From the NCBI GenBank assembly GCA_019217005.1, contig JAHBNG010000116.1:1-48592 (forward strand): a DNA stretch of 48,592 nucleotides, written 5' to 3'. The translations under genes and the position numbers were made by a program. Positions 32,533 through 41,345 of the stretch are shown piece after piece. The notes under the pieces are model-generated. The model made no database searches, had not been told where the DNA came from, and saw only the letters and a program-made list of their open reading frames with translations. Positions within the stretch are counted from its first letter, which is position 1. Each line of letters opens with the position of its first letter. Source of the DNA: Chloroflexi bacterium TSY (lineage in GTDB: Bacteria > Chloroflexota > Anaerolineae > Caldilineales > Caldilineaceae).

Positions 32533-32972
32533 ATCATTACCTCTTGTAGCCACGATAGTGGGTTAGCTACAGCAATTTTTATATCTTCTTTGTGGCGTTG
32601 AGCACGTTTGAGTAGTCTGTCATCTGTACTCAAAAATATGTCAACATTGGCTAACTGTGCAAAGGTCAGGTGTAAAGCATCATAGGTTGTAAAACCTAGT
32701 GCCTGAAGTTGTTCAGCTTTTTGCAATATTGCGTCTGTTAGTTTGAGCCGCTCGGTTGCGCTCGATTCCAATGCCTACAACCTCTCTTGACGTTCTTCAT
32801 TCGGTGTCTTGCTAATTTCATATGCAACAGCATCGCTGCTTATCCATTCCCATTTGTTTTCTTCAACATACCGAATGATCGAGATTATCGCCTCGGCTTC
32901 AAGATGAATCCGCGTTTGGGTCTGGTCGTCAAATGGTCGATTTAGGCAACAAACATCCAGATAGATTTTCAT
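32529..32972 (-). pseudogene. PIN-domain nuclease (VapC-like), interrupted by an in-frame TAG
   Basis: The frame starts MKIYLDVCCLNRPFDDQTQT (first PIN Asp in YLDVCC) and continues HLEAEAIISIIRYVEENKWE and ISKTPNEERQERL to TAG at 32775-32777. The same frame then reads ALESSATERLKLTDAILQKA, LGFTTYDALHLTFAQLANVD and IFLSTDDRLLKRAQ, containing the remaining PIN acids (DALH, STDD). It ends at TGA 32529-32531. With one sense codon in place of the amber it would be a normal 147-residue PIN protein. A nonsense mutation in the toxin of a type II module is expected when selection for the module is lost. Confidence 0.75.
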
Positions 32973-33042
32973 AAACTCATTCTAGCATGATAAGCATAGT
33001 ATATCAATGATAGGAACGTAACCTTTCTAACCATCGGACGCC

Positions 33043-33351
33043 TTAGATGTCATAAATGCTCGCCATCTGCCAGCAATCGAAAGACAACAGTTCCGATTCC
33101 TGACCTTGCGATAGCAGTGAGACGCCCGTGCTGTCCTCGCGTCCAGGATAGACCCTGATGGCAACACACTGTCTCCCGTTTGCGAAAACCTCGACGACGC
33201 TTCGGTCAACGAATACGCGCAGCTGAAGCGGATCACCGTTTTCAATAAAGAGAGATGCCGACTCCGGCGGTCGCGAAAGCACGTCGGGTAAAGTCTTTTC
33301 GAAAAAGTCTTTGTTGAACTCGTATAATTTTGGGTTCGTTCCCATTTGCAT
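33043..33351 (-). pseudogene. Chimeric ORF ending in a GH32 C-terminal fragment
   Basis: The ATG at 33351 has a good ribosome-binding site (AAAAGGAGAAAATA). The first 19 residues (MQMGTNPKLYEFNKDFFEK) have no match to the GH32 gene at 37312. From TLPDVLSRPPESASLFIENG onward the protein is nearly identical to the C-terminal beta-sandwich of that gene, including LQLRVFVDRSVVEVFANGRQ and ending MASIYDI at 33043. A broken duplicate of GH32 has thus been joined to the start of another gene. It could be translated, but the fragment lacks the catalytic propeller. The natural GH32 end and stop are retained. Confidence 0.75.
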
Positions 33352-33727
33352 TATTTTCTCCTTTTGATAGAAAACAATGCCCTATTTTTCGCCTAACTCA
33401 AAATTTAGCCCCGGCTGATTTTTCTTGTCGAGCAGCAAGCAGCCCTAATACAAATGGATAGCATCGGGTTCGTGACCATTGTCACGCCTTGGTAGACAAT
33501 ATTGTTGCTACAGCCACTGATGAAGAACGTCGTCACATTCTAGCCCTGGCGCAACATATGGTCGATAAAGCGCAAGCAATCATTGGCAAGCAAGGTGTCT
33601 AACAACTGGGCCATTGACACCCAGTTTCAAGACCACTTCTTTCACTTCCCCGAGGAGGTGAGCGCCAGCGCCTCAAAATCAACGTCGCGGGATGAAGCCT
33701 GAATAACTAGCAACGCCTAACGCGCCA
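33352..33727. other. Region without a clear gene
   Basis: A short plus-strand reading stretch, ATDEERRHILALAQHMVDKA ending in TAA at 33600-33602, looks like the end of a lost gene but I cannot assign it. Nothing else is recognised. Confidence 0.3.
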
Positions 33728-34390
33728 TTATGACCGCATCGCTTGGATGAGACCTGCTCCGGCCAGAATCAACAGTGCGGCTCCCAATGATTCAATGATA
33801 AGGCTGGTGATGCCTGTAAGCTGAAAAGCGGGTGCTAGAAAGAGAAGGTAATAAACTGGCAATAAAATACCAGTCCAACGAGGGAGTGTTGGAGAGCCGC
33901 CTATCGCAACGGCGAACATGACTGTGCCGACAAGATAAAGCAGCGTTGCAACTGCTAAGTATATGATGAGTGGGCCAGCAAAAAGGGTACTCATTACGTC
34001 TATCCCCCCTGTCTGACCAGCCAGGTAATTCTGACCAATCGCCATAGCAACAAAAGAAAGGATCGAGAAAAAGCCGATTTGTAGTGCCGTCCCTGTAACA
34101 CTCAAAAGCAAAGCGAATGAAGCCCGTCGTTCCACAGGCGTGGAAGCCAGATACCCATAGAGGGCCAGGTAACCGAAGATAAGTAGCACCATGCCGAAGA
34201 TGAGGAACGACCAGCCAATGATGTAGCTCGGTGCAGTGACAGCCTGAGCAAAGTGGGTTGGATCAGTGGCCGCGTCGTTGGCCGGTTCCCCACGCAAGAG
34301 CAACCCAATCAGAAAACAGAGGCCAGCCAGGGGTAGTCCCCATATTCCCCAGCGGATACGAGGCATTAATGGTGAAAGATTCGTAGACAT
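33728..34390 (-). CDS. Polytopic membrane protein of unknown function
   Basis: The 220-residue protein has about six hydrophobic segments: WGIWGLPLAGLCFLIGLLLR, YIIGWSFLIFGMVLLIFGYL, FALLLSVTGTALQIGFFSIL, PLIIYLAVATLLYLVGTVMF, a further segment around GILLPVYYLLFLAPAFQL, and SLGAALLILAGAGL. It has no soluble domain or catalytic motif. The gene is transcribed away from the AraC-type regulator at 34648, with 257 bp between the starts. That divergent arrangement suggests the regulator controls it. The reading frame is intact. Function unknown. Confidence 0.8.
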   Translation of the reverse strand: MSTNLSPLMPRIRWGIWGLPLAGLCFLIGLLLRGEPANDAATDPTHFAQAVTAPSYIIGWSFLIFGMVLLIFGYLALYGYLASTPVERRASFALLLSVTGTALQIGFFSILSFVAMAIGQNYLAGQTGGIDVMSTLFAGPLIIYLAVATLLYLVGTVMFAVAIGGSPTLPRWTGILLPVYYLLFLAPAFQLTGITSLIIESLGAALLILAGAGLIQAMRS

Positions 34391-34647
34391 AAGATTTATT
34401 CTCCTGATTCATAGTATGTGGCAGATGTGAGATAACGATGTGTGACTGTTTGTGAAGAGATTGAAATGATCATCAGTCCGCTCCTATTTCAGGCTTAGGA
34501 TAGCAGTGCCGACAAAAATACCCGCTTGATGATTCTTCAGACAAGATGTATTATAGTCTGTAATTATTCTTGATTGAATGGTTAAGAGACTGTTTCCTAT
34601 ATCCAATCGTCTAGTATTATGAGATCATCAGAGATTATGGGGCGTAT
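34391..34647. promoter_or_regulatory. Divergent intergenic region between the membrane protein and AraC-type regulator
   Basis: The two genes start 257 bp apart in opposite directions, so both promoters and any AraC binding sites should be here. AT-rich stretches such as TGTATTATAGTCTG near 34550 could hold a -10 element, but I cannot define the boxes with confidence. Confidence 0.35.
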
Positions 34648-35462
34648 ATGGACATTTTATCAGAATTGATGCGGTCAGTAGGGACAAATCCGGCTTTTGT
34701 TGTTCAAGGCAATATCCCTAAACCGTGGGGACTACAATTCCCAACGTCGCGAGGAGCTGCTTTTCATTTAGTGATACGGGGAACCTGTTGGGTGCGTTCA
34801 TCAGCGCTGGAGACCCCGATACAGCTTGAAGCTGGAGACCTTGCTTTCATCTCCGGGCAATTGGCCTATGATCTGGTCTCGGATCTTGAAACCGAGGCGA
34901 AATCTATCCACCAGAGCAAAGCCACCTGGCTGTATGGCCCGCTGTCTGAGGCTGAATTGGTGAACGTCACTTCGTTCATTTGTGGTATTTATCGGTTTGC
35001 CTTGAAGCCGATCCATCCCTTTTTTACCGAGTTGCCCAAATTGATTCATGTGCGTTCACATCAAATCGCTGCGCATGAGCCAATGTACGCCGCGATGAGA
35101 TTGTTATCAGCGGAATTGGCGTATTCAAATAGCGAACCAGGTAAGTCCATGCTGCTGGATCGGCTCGTGGATGTCATGCTCTACTACATTCTGCGCCAAT
35201 GGATGAGTAGCCAACCGAAGGAAGGGGCTTCCTGGACCCGAGCCTTCTATGATCCCCAGTTACGCAATGCCCTGATTGCCATCCACGAAAACCCGGCTCA
35301 CCCTTGGCAAGTTGGCAGCTTAGCCCAAAAAGCGGGCTTGTCACGAGCCATGTTTGCTCAGCGATTCAAACAGCTTTTAGGCGATACACCGATCAATTAC
35401 ATGACCAAAGTTCGGATTCAGAAGGCAATGGAGCTATTGGTACAAACTGAAGAAAGTATTGA

Positions 35463-36951
35463 CTTTACTTTCTGGTAAAAGAAAAGAGATGAGGTGAGAA
35501 ATGTGACAAAAAGCGGTTAGCAGTTCATCCTAAAGGTAGAGAACCCAAAAAGGAGGAAGGAATGCTAACCGCGCCAGAAATAACTATAGCAGTACTGATG
35601 AATGTATTGCAAGTAACGCCGATGGGAACAAACGTAAATGTAATGCGTCTGATGTGGGCAATGCTGAATGGGTCGTTTCTGAAAAGTCGAGGAGCAATCC
35701 ATAGCGCATTGAAAGAAAGCGGGTTTGAAGATGAGGAGCTCCGGCGAAGCTGGTGGAGCTTTCGATATGGATCATGGGATATCACAAGTCTGCTGGGGTC
35801 GTGGCAAGAAGAAGTGGAAAGGGGAATGGGAGGCAAAAAAGTTAGAAGGGTACCGAGTGAAAAGCATAGATATCACAGGGTTCTGGCGACCGAAGCTGCA
35901 AGGGAAAGTGAACCGACTCTATAACTCAACGGCTCGTCGGGCATTGCCCGCTCATCTTTGGAGTGATGATAAGCTCGGGGGAGATAGGCGGGAAGCGAGT
36001 GCCACTGCTCAAGGCAATCATGAGATGCACGGTTGGAACAAAGGAAAGTGAGTTTCGGAAAAGCTGCTGACAGAGACGAAGAAATCACTGGAGTCAGACG
36101 AAGTGGCGGTGGTCGATGCCGGGTTTACAATCAGAGAAATGCTAGAAAGCGGCATAGACCGATTTGTCCTGCGGGAAGCCATTAACTGCACAGTGCGCCG
36201 CAATGAGTTCCCCAAACGCAAAGAAAAGGCAGACCACCTGAATATGGTGATATTGTGCGTCCGCTCTCTCAGCAGGGAAAGCGACTCGAGGCTACAACTC
36301 CGGACTCGTCTGGTCGCTTTCTCTATAGTGGTCGCCTGATTTGCTATCAAGCATGGCACAATCTCGTCCCCAGAACAACCAAGGTGGATACAGCCAACCG
36401 TACCTACTCGATTTACGTCATTCAGGATCCGGCCTACAACACACCTTTGGTTTTGGCGACCGTTATGACTTTGCAGCCTGAAACCATTTATCTTGTCTAC
36501 CTGGAACGCTGGCCTGTTGAACCTCCCCCCTTGGCTTCCAAGCAGATGATTGGCTTACATCGTCAATTTGTTCATGCCGATGAGGCTTGTTTCCGCTTAC
36601 CTGAACTGGGGCTGCTTGCTGGCAATCTTCTTTCCCATTTAGCCGCTTCTCTTCCTCCCATACCGACTGGCTACTGGGATCGAGAGCCTCAATCCACTCC
36701 CGGCAGGCTGCGCCGTGTTCTCTCGAGTGCTCTTTTTCCAACTCCTGACCAACTCGACCCTGACTTTCGGAAAAAGGCCTCGGTTTCACACCATTTCCCT
36801 AAAGGCGTTCTCGCTCATCGCCGCCTCAATGCCGCTGCTTAAACTAGCCGAGCACTATTTTTACATTTTATCCCGTTTTTTCAGGGTGGATTCTTTTTTC
36901 CGCCCCTTTCGGTTTGCCCTTTGTCACTCAAGCCTTTACCAGAAAGTAAAG
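35463..36951 (+). mobile_element. Insertion sequence, copy 2 of the 1.49-kb DDE-type IS
   Basis: The same CTTTACTTTCTGGTAA inverted repeats as copy 1 bound an element of the same length, 1489 bp. It sits in the AraC-type regulator gene in the same orientation, with the duplication ATTGA/GTTGA. The single mismatch in the duplication means the insertion is not entirely fresh, or that one base is in error. Confidence 0.9.
35562..36842 (+). pseudogene. DDE-type transposase of IS copy 2, frameshifted
   Basis: The first 120 codons (MLTAPEITIAVLMNVLQVTP to about 35820) match the reconstructed protein and include ELRRSWWSFRYGSWDITSLL, where copy 1 is already shifted. Later lesions lie near 35825, 35945 (the GGGCATTGCCCG stretch), 36055 and 36275 (CTCTCAGCAGGG against CTCTCGCAGCTATAAGGG in copy 3). 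The C-terminal part from DTANRTYSIYVIQDPAYNTP to LAHRRLNAAA is open. The product is not functional as read, but it complements the lesions of copies 1 and 3 in the consensus. Confidence 0.8.
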
Positions 36952-37095
36952 GTTGAGTACATCTCAGAAAAGGTAGGGTATTCGACTGGCTTTGCTTTAT
37001 CAAAAGCCTTCAAACGTATCTATGGCATTTCGCCGCAGCATTTTAGACAACAAGCTGTGAGTAGTCTATTCAAAGATTGATTTGAAAACTATTCG

Positions 37096-37281
37096 CCTCA
37101 GTTGGCCGATGGCGTTTGGGCAGACACCGATCTGCTAATATGCGGGGAGCGGCGGGAGCACGCGCTGCGACGCGGGTGTTTTGCGCTTGCCAAAGTCCAA
37201 GCGCTATCCAGGTCATCCCTTTGGTCGCGCCTGGCATCAGGACGGCGAGTTGGCGCAACAGCGGGACTATTTTGCGAGGTA
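37096..37281 (+). pseudogene. PhyH C-terminal fragment, frameshifted duplicate of 28645-28829
   Basis: The sequence encodes QLADGVWADTDLLICGERRE, then, after a frameshift near 37160, DAGVLRLPKSKRYPGHPFGR and AWHQDGELAQQRDYFAR with a TAG stop. It is the same C-terminus as the complete PhyH gene at 27960, with high nucleotide identity. Only the last 60 or so codons are present. It starts 15 bp after the AraC-type gene and lies convergent to the GH32 pseudogene, 30 bp away. Confidence 0.8.
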
Positions 37282-37311
37282 GGGGATGGGTGTTTTTACA
37301 GCGAGATATCT

Positions 37312-39166
37312 TCAGATGTCATAGATGCTCGCCAGTTGCCAGCAATCGAAAGAGAGCAGTTCAGCCTCTTGACCTTGGGACAGGAGAGAGACGCCCGTGC
37401 TGTCCTCGCATCCTGGATAGACCCTGACGGCAACGCACTGCCTCCCGTTTGCAAAAACTTCGACCACACTGCGATCAACGAATACGCGCAGCTGAAGCGG
37501 CTCACCGTTCTCGATGAAGACTGGTGCCGACTCCGGCGGCCTGGCGAGTACATCTGGCAAGGTCGAGGCGTAGGATGAATCGACCGTGATCACACTCTCA
37601 TTGCGTACAGGCGTCGAAAGCGCGGTTGTGAGCACGCGATGTGAATGGGGATCCTGCGGAAACGGTTCGCGATAGGTGAAGCCACGCTTGCTGTAGAAAC
37701 AGATGCGCGTGAACTCTTCCTTGTTGGGCGCGCGTAGCACGTCGATCTCGAACATGGAGGTCAGCTTTGTATCCACTTCGAGAACGATTTCGATTGCGCT
37801 GCCCCCAATGCCATCGAGAAGTACCTCTTGGTTTGCCGGTAAGACCATTGGGCCGAGGTGCCGATGATTGGTTCGGAGCGACTCAATATCCCCAGCTGGC
37901 TCAATGTTGAGGTGATAGCGATCGCGGAGGGTCAGCCTTCTGGGAAGCGTGAGAATTTGATCCCAGTCCTGTTCGTATTGTTCTGCATCTGCTTCTGGCG
38001 TCCCTCCCTCTGGTTGGTCAAAGAACGCACTCAAGTAGCCATCATACTTGTCAGTCGGCTTGCCGGGATTCATGTTGAACATGGTAATGACACCGCCCGT
38101 TCCGTCAGGGAATGCCGTCGGTGCGTGTACGCCACTGGGGAAGGTAGCCCCAAAATTAAAGTCCCCCTGCGCATCGACAACAAACTTGTCGCGGCGTTGG
38201 TCGTAGTCACCCAGCAGCCAATGCCCGCCACTCAGGTGACTGAAATATAAGAGGATATGCCTATCGCCGATGGGCCAGAAATATGGGCAGGAGATGTCAT
38301 CACCGACCCTGGTGAAGCGGTCTCCCTCCAAAAAAGGGTGCAGAAATTCCCAATCTTTGAGATCGGATGATCGGAAGAGATAGGGTGCCGCAATGTGTCG
38401 ACCGCTTGGCTGATAGGCCGTGATGCCACCGGAAAGGGCGTAGTAGGTCTCATCCTTCCGCCAGATGCACGGATCAAAGACACCATAAGGTCGCGATGGT
38501 TTGTAGTCGGGACCGACGGGGATGACGGCTTTTCCAGTGATCTTTTCGGGGTGGTTCATTTTAGGCGGACAATTAGGTTTACATTTTTGCAAAGAGAAAA
38601 GATGTTTATATTTTCTACTTTGAGCCATGCTCAGGCAGAAAATGACCTCATATAGATTTTTATCTATGTATCAAAAGTGTAAACCTAATTCTGAACCACC
38701 CCATCTTTTCCCAATTCAACAAGAGGGGATCGCAAGCCGTGGCAACCATATTGCCCAGCCCAAAGCCATAGTAGATGGCGACGACCTGGTCGCGTTCCAC
38801 CCACGTCGTACCGGAGTAGCACTTGTCCTCTGGCCCCGGATAGAGCGCATAGGGCAGGTCTCGCCAGTGGATCAAGTCGGGGCTTACCGCATGTCCCCAA
38901 TGCTGTCGGGTATCCTCCAGTGGGTATGCCTGATAGAAAAGATGCCACTGGCCTCGCCAATAGCACAACCCGTTCGGGTCATTGAGTCTGTATTCTGGGC
39001 TGACTTAGTGATAAATGGGTCGAAAGCGGTCCTGCGCTTTCTTTTTACGCGCCGTCGCCATGCGCGCGACCAGCGGATTGTTCTGAAGCTGTCGCTCCTG
39101 GGCTTCTAAGGTCTCTGCGAACGTAAACTTTGGGACCTCGGATGATGGGAATTCGCTTGTTTGCAT
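37312..39166 (-). pseudogene. Glycoside hydrolase family 32 (beta-fructosidase/levanase-like), MITE-interrupted and with a nonsense codon
   Basis: From ATG 39166 (site GAGG upstream) the frame reads MQTSEFPSSEVPKFTFAETL, then PIYH, then a TAA at 39005-39007, then VSPEYRLNDPNGLCYWRGQW with the GH32 nucleophile motif NDPNG. It continues to LLNWEK. A 155-bp MITE (38548-38702) with the 8-bp duplication ATCTTTTC interrupts it. Excision gives LLNWEKITGKAVIPVGPDYK, then PYGVFDPCIWRKDETYYALS (RDP-like motif as FDPCIW). It ends with the beta-sandwich LQLRVFVDRSVVEVFANGRQ. Full length would be about 565 residues. GH32 enzymes hydrolyse sucrose, inulin or levan. The enzyme is inactive on two independent counts. 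No signal peptide is seen. Confidence 0.88.
38548..38702. mobile_element. 155-bp MITE, copy in the GH32 gene
   Basis: The ends GGGGTGGTTCA and the complement of GGGGTGGTTCAG form the terminal repeat, and a subterminal ATTAGGTTTACA occurs near both ends. Perfect 8-bp duplications ATCTTTTC flank it (38540-38547 and 38703-38710). Removing element and one duplication restores the GH32 frame. It is almost identical to the outer copy at 43649-43966 (inverted). Confidence 0.92.
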
Positions 39167-39207
39167 ATCATTCCTCTATACCGCAATCAAACACATCGTC
39201 TGCTCTT

Positions 39208-39327
39208 CTAAGTAGATAGCAATTCCCAACTCTCGCCAACCCATTTGTCTCCATCCTGGATGACAGGCACGGTTTTGTGGATTCCATCACGATGTTCGGA
39301 ATTTGGGTGATATAGCTGAATGGTCAT
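39208..39327 (-). CDS. Small ORF resembling a glutathione S-transferase N-terminal fragment
   Basis: A 39-codon ORF with a good ribosome-binding site (GAGGGG, 6 bp before ATG 39327) encodes MTIQLYHPNSEHRDGIHKTV and PVIQDGDKWVGESWELLST. The pattern LY...KTVPVIQDGDxWVxESW resembles the start of thioredoxin-fold glutathione S-transferases, but with a central deletion. It lies just upstream of the GH32 gene on the same strand. It may be a remnant or a genuine small peptide. Confidence 0.3.
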   Translation of the reverse strand: MTIQLYHPNSEHRDGIHKTVPVIQDGDKWVGESWELLST

Positions 39328-39742
39328 GTATATCCCCTCTGCGTTCTGTTCCGGGGACTTTACTGGGATTCATCATGATGACGGTTTTGTAGGGCCAAAG
39401 ATGTTAAATTCGCGCTGCACAGGGTAGTTCTCGGCTCAAGTAGAAAGTGAATTCAATATCGGTTCAAGTATAGCATAACTCTGGGCGAAGTAATATCTAT
39501 CGTAGAGTCGTCTATAGGGCAATCGCGACCTTTGCCGCCCAGTGTTGAAACGCCGGTCTACTAAGCGTAAACTCGCTCAAGCGGGTTGAACTGGAGTGCG
39601 CTTCAGCGTACTCTGGTTGCTAGACGTCGGTTTGAACCGATGGCGGTTGCCCAATAGAGCCACTTTTTTACGGCACGCGATTGCCCTAGAGGCGTCTATC
39701 ATCGGCGCATTGATTGTGCCCAGCCAATTCCGCCGCTTAAGC
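39328..39742. other. Intergenic region with a candidate small mobile element
   Basis: No gene is recognised. The notable content is the inverted repeat at 39503-39698, described separately. The start of the leftward GH32/small-ORF transcription unit must lie in the left part. Confidence 0.35.
39503..39698. repeat. About 196-bp inverted-repeat element, possible MITE
   Basis: The left arm TATAGGGCAATCGCG (39513-39527) pairs with the right arm CGCGATTGCCCTAGA (39676-39690). Flanking bases TAGA-GTCGTC and GGCGTCTA extend the arms to about 23 bp with mismatches. The interior has two short, related repeats (GGGTTGAACTGG and GGTTTGAACCG). There is no second copy in the window and no clear target duplication. 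Confidence 0.45.
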
Positions 39743-41086
39743 TTACTGAAGCAACGATAAAACCAACCGTACATAATGAGTCAGCGCACCCTTCATTTGC
39801 TCTTGCACGGCGACGATGTAGCGCCAACTAATGGCATAGTGGACTGCAGCCAATGGACGAATGATGGACCACAGTTCTCGCAGCCGTTCTAGGGATTCGT
39901 AATGGGTCCACTGGTTGAAGTATTCATCCTGGAGCGTCTGCTGCATTTCTTGGTGATCTTGGCGAATATGCTCGAAGAGATCGATGAAGGGGTGGCTGAC
40001 GCATGCATCGCTCCAATCGAAGAAGAGGGGCTGCCCGTCAGCATGGAGGGCAATGTTCCAGACGTGTAGATCGCCATGGACCAGACTGGGAGAGACTGCA
40101 TAGGTGGCTGCTTGCTGGCAGCGGGCTTGGATTTGGGGCAGCAAAGCGCGCACACGCTCTACTTCATCGACTGCAAGCTGGGATAGCATCTCCTGGTCCG
40201 CTAACAACGCTTCGACCTGAGCGGGGAGGGTTTCCAAGCGGCGATCTTTGCAGCCCATCGCCAACAGCTCGTCAACTTGGCCTGCCACTGCTACCTGAAG
40301 CTGCGCGTAGCAGCCGATCACCTGTTGGCGCACGCGCAGTTCGACCTCATCGCCTATTTCCTGGCCCCATTCCGCGGTCAACATCCACTGACGCTCCTCA
40401 TCCAAGGCCAGCACTCGCGGAATCCACCTTGGAAAACGCTGGTGCAATGCATGGACAATTTTCGGCTCGTTGACAAAAATGGGTAAGGTGATCCCACTTT
40501 TAAAGTAAAAGATCTCCCCCGATTTGGTAGCGACCCGCAATACAATTGATATTTCCCAGGAGCGTACCAGGTCCACTGCGACAACTTCCCCTTTGCCTAG
40601 CTGCGCCACTGTAGCTTGGATCCACGCTGTGGCCTCGGCCCGCCAGCCCTGCCGCGTCCAGGCGGGGCGCGGCAGGGGCGCTGTGTCGGTTTGCTGCTCG
40701 GTCAAATAGGCGTGGATGATGGGCTCATGGTGAGCGGGCGTGATGGAGAGCGCCTCTAACTCGGACAGCCCAATCCAACAGCTGGATGCTAGTTTGGGGA
40801 TACCATCCATCTCCAATACATGGATGGACGCCGCGGTGTGGGATGCTTCATCTTCCTGATAGTGGGGGCGGTAGAGGTGACAGACCTCAGTTTTTAGCAG
40901 CCGACCAAAGCCCTGCTGGATGCGTAGATAGATGGGGCCGTGGGGCCAGGCTGCGTGGCTATCCAACTGGATTGATGGCAGTTGAACCTGTCCATTTTCT
41001 GCCTCGACTAGCAGGATCTGTTGCGTGCTTGGGTGAGGTAAGATACCAAAGACCTGGGTGTTCCATTGCGTGGTGGATTCGCTCAT
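39743..41086 (-). CDS. APH-type kinase with an N-terminal Nudix-like domain (paralogue 1)
   Basis: The 447-residue protein starts at ATG 41086 behind AAGGAG. Residues 1-130 resemble a Nudix fold (QVFGILPHPSTQQILLVEAE and RLLKTEVCHLYRPHYQEDEA) but lack the GX5EX7REUXEEXGU box, so that domain is unlikely to hydrolyse nucleotides. The rest is a phosphotransferase of the aminoglycoside/choline kinase superfamily. Its catalytic loop is SLVHGDLHVWNIALHADGQP (His337, Asp339, Asn344) and its metal-binding motif is LFFDWSDACVSHP. The substrate is unknown; the fold also covers homoserine, choline and macrolide kinases. The neighbouring paralogue at 41346 has the same layout, and a MITE separates the two. 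Confidence 0.88.
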   Translation of the reverse strand: MSESTTQWNTQVFGILPHPSTQQILLVEAENGQVQLPSIQLDSHAAWPHGPIYLRIQQGFGRLLKTEVCHLYRPHYQEDEASHTAASIHVLEMDGIPKLASSCWIGLSELEALSITPAHHEPIIHAYLTEQQTDTAPLPRPAWTRQGWRAEATAWIQATVAQLGKGEVVAVDLVRSWEISIVLRVATKSGEIFYFKSGITLPIFVNEPKIVHALHQRFPRWIPRVLALDEERQWMLTAEWGQEIGDEVELRVRQQVIGCYAQLQVAVAGQVDELLAMGCKDRRLETLPAQVEALLADQEMLSQLAVDEVERVRALLPQIQARCQQAATYAVSPSLVHGDLHVWNIALHADGQPLFFDWSDACVSHPFIDLFEHIRQDHQEMQQTLQDEYFNQWTHYESLERLRELWSIIRPLAAVHYAISWRYIVAVQEQMKGALTHYVRLVLSLLQ

Positions 41087-41107
41087 ATGCTGCTCCTTTT
41101 CATAGAC

Positions 41108-41324
41108 TCAGTAGATCCAAATTTGGCGTTTTTGGCGATTTTCAGTCGAGATTGCAGGGATTTTGGAGTCATTTATTCAGATTTCGGTTACAGAAAACAA
41201 CCTATTTCATATCTGAAAATCGCCCAAATCTAACGCAAAAACTAGATATCGACCGGCAAATTTGTATTTATGTCAACTGTTTAGCCAGAATTCTCTCTCT
41301 AAACCTGAAATTTGGATCTACTGA
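41108..41324. mobile_element. 217-bp MITE, copy 2 (inverted)
   Basis: The element has the same 17-bp ends TCAGTAGATCCAAATTT as copy 1 in the sugar-binding protein gene, and the same length, 217 bp. Flanks are GAC (41105-41107) and GCC (41325-41327), i.e. a 3-bp duplication with one change. It fills most of the gap between the two kinase paralogues. The interior is diverged from copy 1 (about 80% alike), while the ends are identical. Confidence 0.88.
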
Positions 41325-41345
41325 GCCTACCATTACGCACTAAGA

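Larger units (their letters stand above)
34648..37080 (+). pseudogene. AraC-family regulator with an N-terminal cupin_6 domain, split by IS copy 2
   Basis: The first part (34648-35462) has a cupin_6-like sensor (FHLVIRGTCWVRSSALETPI then QLEAGDLAFISGQLAYDLV). A first AraC helix-turn-helix follows (HPWQVGSLAQKAGLSRAMFA then QRFKQLLGDTPINYMTKVRI). After TEESI the IS intervenes. The second helix-turn-helix resumes at 36952 as EYISEKVGYSTGFALSKAFK and RIYGISPQHFRQQ, ending at TGA 37078-37080. The target duplication is ATTGA at 35458-35462 and GTTGA at 36952-36956, with one point change; using ATTGA gives ESIEYISEK, the expected helix. As it stands the regulator lacks its second DNA-binding helix. 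The stop in the truncated product is within the IS (35476-35478). Confidence 0.88.

Noticed and set aside
31901..32972. Possible recoding of TAG as a sense codon
   Set aside because: TAG ends several intact genes here at natural C-termini (response regulator at 10221, cupin at 18344, LRR protein at 14779, nucleotidyltransferase at 14408), so it is a normal stop; the two in-frame ambers are better seen as nonsense mutations.
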